Shown: piece after piece, positions 1-11,735 of the stretch | Numbering within the stretch: the stretch's first letter is position 1 | Layout: the number at the start of each line of letters is the position of its first letter | NCBI RefSeq assembly: GCF_042453785.1 | Contig: NC_091672.1 | Span: 4,750,001-4,814,000 of the forward strand | Reading direction: 5' to 3' | DNA length: 64,000 bases | Origin: Malus domestica | Taxonomy: Eukaryota > Streptophyta > Magnoliopsida > Rosales > Rosaceae | Translations under genes and position numbers: made by a program | The notes under the pieces: generated by a model | Seen by the model: the letters and a program-made list of their open reading frames with translations, nothing else | What the model was told of the DNA's origin: nothing | The model's database searches: none

Positions 1-2394
1 TCCAGCAAGTGGAAGATGTTACACTTCATGAGATATGGTGTTTGATGAAGTGTCTTCTTGGTGGTCCTCAAAGAAGGAGGTGCTACTAGACTCCAGAGAA
101 TTTAGAGAAAAGCTGCAACAGAAGATGGGGGAGCATACTATCCAACTCCAACCAAGTTCAGATGAATCAGGAGATCCAAATGGTGATGATGTTGAACAAA
201 GAGTGGCTCAGAATCCTTGGCAAACTGGCGTGTATCAACAACCAAACGAAGAAGGTGGGCCTAGTGAAACGGAAGAATCAACTCCACAATCTCAACTCTG
301 AAAGTCAACAAGAACATGAAGGCCAAATCCTAAATACGCCAATGCAGCCATAATTGAAGAAGCAACATAGCCTGAGACGTTCGAAGAAGCATCACAGAGT
401 TCTAAGTGGATGACAACTATGAAAGAAGAGATTGATGCACTTCAGCAAAATCAGACTTGGGATCTCGTGCCAAAGCCAAGAGATGTGAAACCCATATCCT
501 ACAAGTGGGTTTACAAGATAAAGCGTCGTCCAGATGGGTCAATTGAGAGGTACAAGGCACGATTGGTAGCTTGTGGTTTCTCTCAACAGTACTGACTAGA
601 CTATGATGAAACGTTTAGTCCAGTGGCGAAACTTACAACAGTACGAGTCCTACTTGCTTTTGCAGCTAACAAAGATTGGAATCTATTCCAGATGGATGTG
701 AAGAATGCTTTCTTGCATGGAAAGTTGGATCGGGAGATCTACATGATGCATCCAATGGGCTTTAAAAGCAAAGCTCATCCTGAGTACGTGTGCAAGTTAA
801 GGAAAACACTCTACGGTTTGAAACAAGCACCAAGAGCGTGGTACGGTAAGATTGCAGAGTTTCTCACACAAAGTGGTTATTCAGTAACACCTGCAGATTC
901 CAGCCTATTTGTCAAAGCCAATGAAGGAAAGCTAGCTATCGTGCTAGTGTATGTGGATGACTTAATCATAACCGGTGATGATGAAGCAGAAATTCTTCGG
1001 ACGAAGGAGAATTTATTAGTCCGTTTCTAGATGAAGGAACTTGGTCAACTCAAGCACTTCCTTGGTTTAGAGGTTGATCGCACACAAGAAGGAATATTTC
1101 TCTGTCAACAGAAGTATGCTAAAGATTTGTTGAAGAGGTTCGGAATGCTCGAATGTAAGCTGATTTCGATGCTGATGGAGCCAAATGCAAAAATGTGTGC
1201 ACATGAAGGAAAAGATTTGGAAGATGCGACGATGTATCGACAATTGGTAGGTAGTCTGATCTACTTAACCCTGACTCGACCTGACATTTCTTATGCAATT
1301 GGTGTGATGAGTCGGTACATGCAAAATCCAAAGAAGCCTCACTTGGAAGCAGTTCGACGAATACTGAGATATGTGAAGAGTACAATTGACTATGATCTTT
1401 TGTACAAGAAAGGTGAAGACTGCAAGTTAGTTGGTTATTATGATGCAGACTTTGCAGGAGATCATGACACCAGAAGATCGACCACTGGGTACGTCTTCAG
1501 AATTGGTTCTGGAGTAGTTTCGTGGTGCAGCAAGAGACAACCAACGATGTCTTTGTCAACCACAGAAGCAGAATATAGAGTAGCAGCAATGACAGCTCAA
1601 GAGAATGCATGGCTGGTACAGTTGATGGGTGATCTACATCAACTAGTAGACTATCCAGTACCATTGTACTATGATAACCAATCGGCAATTCACTTGGCGG
1701 AAAATCCAGTCTTTCATGCAAGAACTAAATATGTGGAGGTACACTATCATTTCATTAGAGAGAAGGTCTTGCAAGAAGAGATTAAGATGAGACAAATCAA
1801 TACAGATGAACAGGTTGCGGACTTGTTCACTAAAGGTTTGAGTACGGGCAAGTTTGAAAAATTTTGTCGTCAACTCAGCATGGAGGAAAGAATGAGCTGG
1901 TGTTAAGGGGGAGTGTTGAAGATCAACACCAGCCTAATTGGTGTTTGTGTTGAAGTGTGATCTTGCCTTGGCCCAAGATGGATCCAGCCCATGGACAAAG
2001 AAAGATCCATATACATGCTAGAGAATTCTAGCAAAGTTCAAGTTGGTGGAAGAGTTTAGAAGAATGGTGAGGTTTCCACCAACATGCAAGATTAGTAGTT
2101 AGTAGAATTATCTAGATATCTCTAGCATGATGATTACATGCTTCTCCAAGGTTCCATCCATGCCTATAAAAGGAGAAGGCATCCACACCATTTGTATCAA
2201 TCAAGCAACCAATCAACCAACCAACCAAGTGAGAGTGAGAAGTAAGAGTAGTCTTGTGAGGAGTGTGAGTGATCTAGAGTTTGTCTCTAGAAAGTGGTGA
2301 GTGTCATTGCTTCTAAAGTTGTATCCTTGTGAGTGTTGTAATATTTTGTGTGTGTAATACAAGTAATTTGTTTACTTGTGTTGTCTCTCCAACA
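1..2394 (+). mobile_element. Ty1/Copia retrotransposon, 3' part
   Basis: The 3' part of a Copia-family LTR element; the 5' end lies outside the window. Translated stretches show the end of the integrase region, the reverse transcriptase ([26 protein letters not shown]) and RNase H ([29 protein letters not shown]). A purine-rich polypurine tract (1905-1913) directly precedes the 3' LTR, which fixes the strand. The coding part is broken in a few places, so this is a fossil, though still readable and probably not very old. The target duplication cannot be checked because the left end is missing. Confidence 0.93.
1914..2394 (+). repeat. 3' LTR of the Copia element
   Basis: A 481-bp LTR that starts TGTTG and ends CAACA, a 5-bp terminal inverted repeat. 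It follows the polypurine tract immediately. It contains a plausible TATA element (CCTATAAAAGG, near 2163) and a CA-rich stretch after it, as in an LTR promoter. No partner LTR is in the window. Confidence 0.85.
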
Positions 2395-2670
2395 CTTGTG
2401 TTAAAGTTGTGTACTCTAAGTTTTTTTAATAGATTTCCAATTCCTACATAAATTTGGATTAATAGTGTTTCAAATTGGTATGAAAAGATCTTATGGTGGG
2501 ATTGGAATTGTGTGCAGTTTCCTATTTTAGGGAAAATCACAAGGGTTGTTTCCATATAAATAGTGATCACTGCTCACATAAAATAACAAGCTCACTCATT
2601 ATTGTACTACTTAGACCCATTGTTCAAATCGTTCAGAGAGAAGAGTAATACACAAACTACAACGGAGACG

Positions 2671-4880
2671 ATGGCGGCGGCTGAGGAGGACCGAATTGAA
2701 GAAGGGAATGGGGATGCTCTTAAAAAAACGGTTTGGTCCTTTTGCATGTTCGACGTGGCTGTTGAACTAGCGAAGGGGATAAGCTCATATTTATATATAT
2801 TTTACATCAAATTCACTTGTTTTTTCTTAGTTAGTTCCTTATATTTTTTAGCTATTTACTTTTTTTTTTGTGTTTTGTAGGATTTTTCAAGCAAAGAAAA
2901 GAAAAATAGCACAAGTGGGATTTAAGTAACAAATTCGTCAAAATTGTCTGTGCAGATCAACTGACTTTGGAAGCAAGTTTCGAACAGCTCAGAATGAATT
3001 AGAGAATGAGCCTTATATGCTTGGAAAGCTACGAATGTCTATTTTCTGGAGCATTTCACGGATTGTTAATATCATTTTTCTGGAAGAAGTTATGGCCGTT
3101 TTAACACTGAAATGTTCACTGGAGTTTGTGCAGTTTGTAACTGCAATGAAAGCAATAAACCCAATAAATCTAGCAGCCAAGAACAAGCTAACTGACACCT
3201 ATTCAAATATCAGAGGAAAATGAATTAAAGATGACGATTAAGTGGGAGTAATTGGCATAAAGGCTACCCAAAGAGTTACAATTGTTTTACTATTTTCTCT
3301 CACTTATTGTCATCACTAAATTGCTATTAGTGGGGGATTTATGGAGAAGAAAATGATGCAGCAAGAATTGGTTTAAAAGCAGCGTTGGGGGAGGAAATAA
3401 ATGGCAGTTGTTTTTTTACAGAAATAATTTTGAAAAAGAAAAAGAAAAATAAAAAAAAAAGGCTGGAGGTGCAGCGGAAAGGAAGGGAAAAAGGCAAGGC
3501 AGCAATGTTGGGAAAGGAAGGGAGGGAGAAGAAAATCTTGGCATTCTTTTCTTTCGGTTTTATCTTCTCAAACTCATGTCTTTCCTTTGTTTTTATTTAA
3601 GGATTATGTGTAACTAATTTTTAGTAGTTAGGGGTTGTTTTGAAACCCCGAATATGATTGCAAATTTGTTATGACATTTCGTTTGAATTAATTTTATGAA
3701 TGGATGAAAATTGGTTCACTACTTATCTCAATGATAATTCTTTATGTGTTTTCTACAGATGCATACTTAGTAAGCATATCTAGGATTCTAATGCTATGAA
3801 TATGTGTGTGCTTGCACTTGTCGAATGAGGACCTATGTATGTTCTAGAGCAGTACTTGTTAATTGCGATTAACATGTGAACCAATTTCTAGGATAAGTAA
3901 CACAACGCTAGTACTTACGATGCCTTGTGATGACTCAAACTCCTTTCGTTCTTAATGATTTCTATTTGTCAAATCTATGAACGCGCCATTCTAAATTGCA
4001 TGCTAGGGACTAAGTTAAGTTGAAAACGTCATTCTCTTAACATACTACATAAGAAAGAGTAATAGGTTGAGTTCTAACATTGAGCCAACTTGAGCATCTT
4101 GATCCGGAAATAAAAGGAATTTGAATGAAACATAACATGTTTGCATGATTATTTGGTGGTGGATAGCAATTCTCTTAACTCGTTTTTCTTAATTTGTGAA
4201 CTACTTAAAATCTGTTTCTGTCCTGTTTTTGTTCAATTTAATTTAAATAGAAAATCCGCTCCAAAAATCCCAAATATTTGTGTGAGTTTACCTCCGTGTG
4301 TCTAGTGTCTGCATATAAAATTTCGTAGACTTTAGATAAGTGTAAGTCGGTATAATAATTATTTTTCGGTGGCTGGTCAGTAGGACAGCAACCCAGTTTT
4401 TGTGACATTTTAAGTAGTTGGATAAAACAATCTTTTGTGGGAAAGACCCTTATTTTCCAGGGCTACAATTGACAAATCTTAGTGTTAATAAGGAAAATCA
4501 ATAGGACATTTGTGTGCTACTTTGTGGTGTGCTTTTCATCCTATCAGAAGGCTAGAGGCGAGACTAGGATGTTTAAGCACACCTTCAGAGATCTCGAAAA
4601 CATAGTACACAAGTTCAAATCGTGCAAACCGTTCAAAGCATTCGCGGAAGAATCAGTACGTGACCTGCAACTCTCAAATGAGGAATTAGAGAATCTCAGA
4701 GCACAACTGGAGACGGGTTTAGAGCTCGTCGAAAAATGTTCTAAGGTTCATTGGTGGGCTATCTTCAAAAGGTTTGCCTACGCAGAAAACTTGACAGTGT
4801 ATCGGTTTTTAATTGACACAATGCTGAATAAACTGAGAGAGTGGAATGAAAGAACGCGCATGGAGAGACGTGGAATATAA
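2671..4880 (+). pseudogene. RPW8-domain gene, copy A, split by an insertion
   Basis: An orphan RPW8 (CC-R) type coding region. RPW8 domains occur alone in RPW8 resistance proteins and at the N terminus of the helper NLRs ADR1 and NRG1. The signature is clear in 4547-4880: LVEKCSKVHWWAIFKRFAYA matches the family pattern 'lv.KcskvrwW...kk..ya'. The N-terminal part (2671-2776, MAAAEEDRIEEG) is separated from the rest by a 1.77-kb insertion flanked by a GAAGG duplication. The reading phase is the same on both sides of it, so the ancestral frame was about 144 codons. Small compensating indels relative to copy B lie near YAENLTV. No NB-ARC or LRR follows, so it was a stand-alone RPW8 gene or a cut-off NLR start. 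Likely non-functional as it stands. Confidence 0.78.
2777..4546. mobile_element. 1.77-kb LTR-type insertion in the RPW8 gene
   Basis: The segment is absent from copy B (36952-38919) and is flanked by GAAGG at 2772-2776 and 4547-4551, a 5-bp target duplication as made by LTR elements. Its ends read GGATA...TATCA, close to a TG...CA LTR pair. No coding domain is recognisable. A solo LTR of a long-LTR family or a non-autonomous LTR derivative fits best. An intron is unlikely because no GT lies at the left junction. Confidence 0.65.
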
Positions 4881-7800
4881 GTGTGGCAACAGTGTTGACA
4901 ATAAGGATTAGCGCGCATTTGCTTTGGTTTTCTCGGATTGAGGATTGTTTGTATTCGTTATTTTACAATCAGTCTGACAATTAGATGTAGTAGTTACATA
5001 GTTTTCTTGGCATTTTTTTTTTCAGGTTCACATTCGTAATTTTGTGATCAATTTTATTTATCTGCGGACTCTGTAACCTGTAATTATTACACAAATTATA
5101 AACCTTCATCTAAACATCAGATTGTTCGGTGCAATTTTAACCCAAACTGGTATTTAATTTGGCATGTTTGATTATTTCCTTGGTTTAACTCGTTAACTGT
5201 CTCCGTGGATTACTTGAGTCACTAGGAAAGAGTGTAATGCTTGTTACTGATGCTTAAAGAAATATGGAGATCGGTGCTGCAGAGAAAGTTTTAATGAACT
5301 ATAGAGGAGCTAAAGGCATGATATAAAGAAAACTTCTGCGAGTTGAAGTGGCTGATCGATGTCTTGTTTCCTTAAGGCTCTGGAGTTCGGTGTTCAAGTT
5401 TGATAGAAAAATCGCATCTTCCAATTTCCATCAACGACAGAAGCGAAGTTTTTTTTAGTCAAGTCTCAATCTCGTTAAAAATATCCATCAGGAGAAGCGA
5501 AATTTCTTTGTTGACCTCCTAATTTTTTGCGACAACATATGCTATTTCTGGCCTTGCAAACAATGGGCTGCACCAAGGCCTGTGTGGCTATTTTGTTAGA
5601 AGATTTTTTTAGTGGTGTAATTAGGCTGCATGATGTTTTTGTGTTCATTGGACTTCAGAGGAAACTCATCCCCCTCCCCATCTGCTAATATTCCCATTTG
5701 TGGATAGGCCTCTTCCGAGTCTGTGTACCCATCACAATGGAAAAGAATTCGCTCCAAGGCACAATCAAAGGACACAAGGGAATGGAATTGTGGAAGAAAA
5801 AACATTGACAGTACTAGCATAGAGATTAGAATTTTGATTGATTCACGACTTTTACTTGAAGAAAAAGAAGGTATAATTGTATAGCAAGGATAATCAACCT
5901 ACCATCAACTATCCATCTGGTTGCATATTAAGAATTAATGGAAATGCTAGTAGGATCATGGGAACGATCGAGTACATGGCATGGGACAGAACTAGTAATG
6001 TCTGCGCTTCAATCCGTGGTCATTCTACAAAACAATTGTCTCAAAATTTGTGTGTTTTGGTGATACTCTATTGCCATAATGCATGCCACCTAATCCAATC
6101 ATCCAAAGAAACTGGGTATAGTTCAGTGATGAGTATGGTGGTGTCATGCTCTATGATAAGTTCAGTGATGACAAGAGTGGCTGTAGTTCTAAGATTCAAG
6201 GCAGTGTTTAATTAGTTTAAGCCCTGCATATGAGATAGTCTTAGAGTTAAGGGCATCCTTAACGTAGAAAGACTATATAATTATGAACTTTTCTTCTGCA
6301 ACAAGTTAATACTTCTAACTTTAGAGCGTCTAATTTTCACTTGGATTGTCCAGAAGTAGTCAATTGGGGATGACACAGTTCACATCAAGTGAGGCAGTGT
6401 GCTTGTATCTTGTTCTTATATATATGGAGGAGTTTTGGTTCCTTCACTTCTTGTTCTCTGGTTATGTAGTTAGATATGCTGCATTTGCACGCATATTATA
6501 GTTAATCTATTTGGGGAATTTAGAGGAAATGCTGAATCGTGATTAGATCAGAATAACGGTGGAGGGACGCATGCAATATATAGCGGTGGTGAACCTTTTG
6601 CTGCTGGGGATCTTTGGAGTTGCGTGTTTGTAGACTTTGTTAGGCTTAATTTGTGTGAATCTGTAGAGTTTGGGACAGGCTTTGCCTTGAACTTTTTGTC
6701 GTTCTGCTAATCTATTTGTAGTTAGGCGTAGTTCTATTGATCAATTACAAGTGTTATCAAATTGAGCAATTCTGACAATGATATTTTATTATTAAGCTGT
6801 ACAAACATCAACATTAGGGGCCTCTCATCTCCATTGAAGCTCTTGTTTCTTGCTGATGGCAATTGATAAATCCCGGACGAACCTTCTTTTGGAAGTATTT
6901 GTTATGCTATCCGTGTATCCATTTGTCAACAATTCTTTTTTAATCAAGACTCGAAGGGAAAAGTGCTTATCTATTGATGTTGATTTTCCTACCATTTTAT
7001 CTACCTGAGGTTTGTTGCAGAAATCTAAAGAGGGAGAGAGTGAAAGAGAGGGAGAAACGAAAGACAAACCGTGGTGATATTCTACAAATGTTGAAATCCG
7101 GGGGTGATTTTATTGTAAATGTTGATGTGTAACCCTTGAGCTGATATCTTGGAGGCAAAGTCACAAGTTTTGAATTTCATTTTTATATGTTTAATTTCTG
7201 ATGTAATCGGATCATAGTCCAAGTGGCCTCTTCTAGCCCAGGATTTAAGTGATAGATTATGACAAGTGTAATCACCTCATAGGGTGATAGAATCAAAGGC
7301 TAGGATTTAATCTTGGTATAAAGTTGTTAGAGAAGAATCTCACTTCTCTCTCTCTCCTATATTTGGTTATTGGAGTGTGAAATACAATCAGAACCTTCAT
7401 CACTCTCGCATCACCATAGCTGCATTCTCTCTACAATTTTCCTTCTTCCCAAACACTCAAAACCTTCATAAAACTAAATACCAAAAGCTATGAACTCTAA
7501 CAGTAAATTTGCTTGTTATGTTCATCAATGTTTCTACCGAGGGTGTTTATTTTTCTCTCCAAGCATTTTTTGAGCATGTTTATATTGTCATTGTCCCGTT
7601 TGATTTGCAGACGATGGCTGCTGCGGCCGCGCGGAAGCCCCCTTGGCCTTGCCCAAAAAGAAGTCCATAATTTCAAGAGGGTTAAGGAAAAAAATTGTAT
7701 GTGTGTTTGGTTCTCTTTCGGATCACTTTTCTAACACTTAAAAAGTAGAAATGCTTTTGAAGGATATTCAAATTCGGGGTTCATCGTCCATACATATAGA

Positions 7801-7940
7801 TAATGGGAAAGCGAAGCTTGCCAATAGGTTTGGCAATGAAAATTGGAAATACAAACTCCGGCTTATCGTCTGGTAACTGGAAGAGGAAATGCAAAATCCT
7901 GCCGATCACGTAGCTCTTGCATTTTGACAATGCAAACACA
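4881..7940. other. RPW8 3' flank, then spacer without recognised genes
   Basis: Positions 4881-5888 are 3' flank shared with the second RPW8 copy. From 5889 to 7940 only short open frames occur, none with a recognisable domain. The DNA is AT-rich with a CT-rich patch near 7343-7360. A gene cannot be excluded, but I can support none. Confidence 0.5.
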
Positions 7941-8156
7941 GGCCCGCTGTTCGGCAATCGGGTGACAGTAGACGCCCGAAAAATGCAAAATCCGGCCCTC
8001 TGTTTGGCAATCAGATGACAGCAGCCTCCCGGAAAATGCAATAACCTCCCCGCTGTTTGGCAATCGGATGACAGCAAGCGCCAATATTTACGAGTAGTTT
8101 CATTTTGAAAATGCAAACCCCAGCCTGCTGTTTGGCAATCACGTGACAGCGAAGCA
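7941..8156. repeat. 53-bp degenerate tandem repeat, about 4 units
   Basis: The motif CTGTTTGGCAATC followed by GTGACAGC-like bases recurs at about 7941, 7994, 8047 and 8121. The first three starts are exactly 53 bp apart; the last interval is about 74 bp. Units are joined by GAAAATGCAAA-like spacers. All reading frames through it are short, so it looks non-coding. Confidence 0.75.
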
Positions 8157-8799
8157 CCTATATTTTGACCTATTGTTTGTAAAACTTTAGAGACTCAGTT
8201 TGTTTCACTTCAATTGCATACCCAGTTAATGATGGGATGCGTGTATTTATATTAACTTGAGGATTACAGAAAGGGTTTGAAAACCCTAGATACAGGGAGC
8301 TTTCAAAAATACAAATCTGATCACAAAAGACTGCATGCGCAACTTGAGTTACAACAAACATTTGAAAAACCAAAATCCTATAAACTAGGAATAGCTAAAG
8401 ATAAGAGTTTGAACTGATGAAGACTCCTCAAGTTGCAGGAATGTCACTGTGGGCTTGACTTCGTCTAACAGTGTTTGGAAATCAGGTAATTAACAAGCGC
8501 ATGTAGAATTGTAAAACTGGTTTCCCGCCTGGTGGTCTCGTTCTAACAAGTGAGTTGCAGTATCATAATGCCAACACTTGATTATAACAGAATCCCAATG
8601 CAGCTTCATGTTGAAATATGAAGCCCAAAAAGGCACGGGACTACAAGTACAGCTATTGGCATATAAACCCCTTAAAAGGTACGATATTACAAGTCAAAGT
8701 ACGGCCATAAATCCCCCACAAAAATTTCCTTGTTGCCCGCTCGAACGACCACTGGCACCTTGTCCAACGAGCGGTGCAGACTAAGGCAACTTACTCAAT
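8157..8799. other. Spacer 3' of the NLR pseudogene
   Basis: No recognisable gene or repeat. It lies directly downstream of the reverse-strand NLR reading region and may hold remnants of its 3' UTR. Confidence 0.4.
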
Positions 8800-9333
8800 T
8801 TAATAAAGAGGGTGACGAACGCACATCCCGGTTGCTCTTACCTGTTTCAGCCTATCCGGAATGATCAAATTTGGGCAACCACTAAAATACAACTTCCGGA
8901 GTCTGGGCATGGCTCCTTCCTCCACCCTCCACTCTGATTCAACTGCATAAAGAAGAAGAGATTCCAGATGAGGAAAGCTTCCTGCGAAGGAAACGAGTGG
9001 TTGTGCGCCATGGATCCGAGACACAACCCGGTTGAAAATGTAGAGAACTCTCAAGCACGGAAGCTTCTCCAGCATTTCTACGATCTTGTCCATGATCCTG
9101 CAGCAATAACAATGTGAGGTTTTGCAAGAGAACGAGCTGTGCTGGTAAAAATTCTAATTTCCCAACGACATGCAGGCTGTACAAATTAGGACAGTTTTCT
9201 ACCATGGGCCAGGGTATATCACCACCCATGCGCATCCTAATATGTAGTCTCTAGATTGTCAAATCTGACGCTCTGCTCTTCACCGACATTTATGCAAGAA
9301 CCGCCACGTACTTGTAATTCCTTAACACTGTTT

Positions 9334-9819
9334 TGTAAGAATTTTTTGGGTGAGTATTATCAAACATCAAGAGGATGCAATAATATAAGTATAATGAGCT
9401 GTATTTAAGTTAGACTCGATTAAGGTTTTGTAACCGGACTAAAACCATCTTGGAGGGAAACTTAATTACTCCAATTAAGTTTGAAATAGAGCAGTTATAA
9501 TTTTAGCAATAACTGTTGACAACCACTTCCTTAATGGGTGGAAGCATTTGCAATGTATAAACATGGATGTTTGGTCCCTTTTCTCGATAACACATGGTTC
9601 TCCATTATGTGTTGGCTTGTCCCATTGGAAGTTTGGAAACCTTATAGTAGTTGCAAGAGAAGAGAAGGCTAACATCTTAGTACAACACCATGTCTTCAAG
9701 TGCAGGTTAGTCTAAAGCCTTCTGAATAAATGATATTAAGGTTCATGTTCTTCATGCACTGTCATTAATGATAAACGTAGTCTAGGATTTGGTTGATTCG
9801 ATTTCTAGAATGGCTTACA
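9334..9819 (+). repeat. 5' LTR of the Copia element
   Basis: It starts TGTAAG and ends CTTACA, giving a 6-bp terminal inverted repeat, and is followed by the primer-binding site two bases later. It pairs with 13706-14191. Confidence 0.92.
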
Positions 9820-10268
9820 TGTGGTATCAGAGCCAATCAATTTCAAATCCTAAACTCGAAATTATGCACAAGAATATTGATGAATCTTCCGCTGCAATTT
9901 ATGTAACAAAAATTTTGTTTTTCCTACATAAAATTAATATGACTGCATTAACTTGAACTGCGTGCAGTATAGTTCAAATTATGCTTGATTATTTGATGTT
10001 TACAAGCATAGAACACTGGTTTTCTTTGCTGCAAATTGAATACATGATATCACTCCTGATCTCACATACTTGATTAATTTAGGATTATTTGTTCTTGCTT
10101 AATTTTTAATATGATAATGCGAAAGTATGATGAAACATTATTATGTCATGTTTGAATACTTAAGGAAATTTCCGATACTGATGCTCTAAGTTTAATTTAG
10201 TCTCTACACCAAGGTGTTAGATTAAGTCTAATGCTCTTAGAGTTTCATAATGGGTACTCAAAAGGCAG

Positions 10269-10271
<3 letters not shown>

Positions 10272-10315
<44 letters not shown>
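10272..10315. repeat. (CA)n(TA)n microsatellite
   Basis: A run of CA repeats passes directly into TA repeats inside the Copia element, upstream of the sacsin-like segment. Confidence 0.95.
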
Positions 10316-10316
<1 letters not shown>

Positions 10317-10655
10317 GACAGTTTCTTGCCCAAAGGTGTTACTAGTTCTATAATTTAAGTGTGACAAGGAAATTTTGAATGCTTCTTGATCACAATTTAA
10401 AGGATTTTCAAATCCAAAATGTCACATGATGCTGAAAAATCAGAGGGATTTCGATTTTGTTGTCCACAATCTTATACAAGATTAGTATAAAGTCATAATG
10501 CAAAGTTTATTAAAGATGATAGTGTTTGTGATCTTCAATCCAGAAGTTCCTATACATTTGAGGAGGAAAGTGAACCAAGATGCTCCCATTTACCTTCTAA
10601 CAGTCATACATCAGTTATGTCACTCCCAGTTTTCATCAGAAGTTGGTGACTCTTA

Positions 10656-11735
10656 ATGCAATACGTTGTTTTTGCTAGAGAGTGTAGATCTGTTTCTACC
10701 CTGGGAAAATATCACAAGCTTGTACTATTGGAATATTGTCTTGAAGATTTGCTTGATGTTGATGTTGGAACACATGCATATAACTTGCCTTTGCTTCCAC
10801 TGGCAAATGGTGAATTTCGATCATTGTCGAATACCTCCAAAGGAATTTCATACTTTGTTTGCAATAACTTAGAATACATGTTGCTGCTTCAACATTTATA
10901 TGATAGAGTAATTGACAATAACACTCCCATCAACGTACTAAGTAGACTCTCTGCTATTGCTAAGTCCTCAAAGGCGAATCTTGTTATTTTCAATATTCAG
11001 TGCTTCATTCAGTTTTATCCAAGATTTGTACCTGCTGATTGGAAATACATAAGCAAAGTATTATGGGACCCAGAATGTTGTCATAAACACCTCACTTCAA
11101 CATGGTTTGTGCTATTTTGGAAGTATCTTCGGAATCAGTACGAAGAGTTGTCATTGTTTAGCGATTGGCCCATTTTGCCAACTACTTTTGGCCATTTGTA
11201 CAGAACCTCTAGATAGTTGAAATTGATCGATGCAGAAAAGCTTTCTGACAAGATGAAAGAAATACTTGTTAAAATTGGTTGCAAGATGCTGAACCCTAAT
11301 TATGGAGTTGAACACTCAGATTTATCTCATTATGTAAGTAATGGTAATGTTACAGGGCTTCTATAGTCTCTATATGATGTTGTCTCTTTAAATTATGGTA
11401 GCGTAGTGACATGTTTTGATAATTTGGAAGCCAAATAGAGGAATGAACTTCGTGCATTTTTTTCTTGATTCGAAGTGGTATTTTGGAGACTGTTTGCATG
11501 AGTCTGACATAAGAAGAAGACAAATAGTTTTTATTTAGTGCATACGCTGGCATCCACATCTAGTAGGATTGGTTCTTTTGCAACTAAAGCTTTTAAGGAG
11601 TATGATGTTCACTTGCTACCATGGGGATTAGTTGCAGCTTGCATATCCGATGATTATATAGTGTACATACAAGAGATTGATTATGATATTAGTAATGTAG
11701 ATGATCCACTGACTTACAAAAATGGTAAATGAAGG
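10656..11735 (+). pseudogene. Sacsin-like gene fragment carried inside the Copia element
   Basis: An open stretch at 10656-11216 reads LVLLEYCLEDLLDVDVGTHA, NLPLLPLANGEF, SRLSAIAKSSKANLVIF, PRFVPADWKY and DWPILPTTFGHLYR. I recognise this as the large plant sacsin homologue, a giant protein with repeated HSP90-like ATPase modules. Sacsin-like sequence continues in other frames: SDKMKEILVKIGCK follows, then a part resembling PWGLVAACISDD near 11620. The fragment is 5'- and 3'-truncated, without start or full domains, and is decayed. It lies between the primer-binding site and the reverse transcriptase, in the same orientation as the element, which fits capture of host sequence. The identification rests on remembered family sequence, not a search. 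Confidence 0.75.

Larger units (their letters stand above)
2603..5888 (+). repeat. Segmental duplication, copy A (RPW8 locus)
   Basis: This block is collinear with 36952-38919 from the 5' leader of the RPW8-like gene through about 1 kb of 3' flank. The match starts near the shared leader (TTGTTCAAATCGTTCAGAGA) and stops just after TAGCAAGGA at about 5888 and 38919. Copy A carries an extra 1.77-kb insertion; copy B carries an extra 456-bp solo LTR. Apart from these the copies differ by scattered substitutions and small indels, so the duplication is fairly recent. Confidence 0.88.

Noticed and set aside
2777-4546. Reading the RPW8 interruption as an intron.
   Set aside because: The left junction has no GT donor, a GAAGG duplication flanks it, and copy B lacks it entirely.
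5877-6215. A 112-residue open frame downstream of RPW8 copy A.
   Set aside because: No recognisable motif, no conserved neighbour copy and no coding bias I can judge. Likely chance.
7326-7502. A 177-bp block starting TGTTAGAG and ending CTCTAACA, like a very short LTR (TRIM).
   Set aside because: The flanks AAAGT and GTAAA are not a target duplication, and there is no partner repeat, primer site or purine tract.
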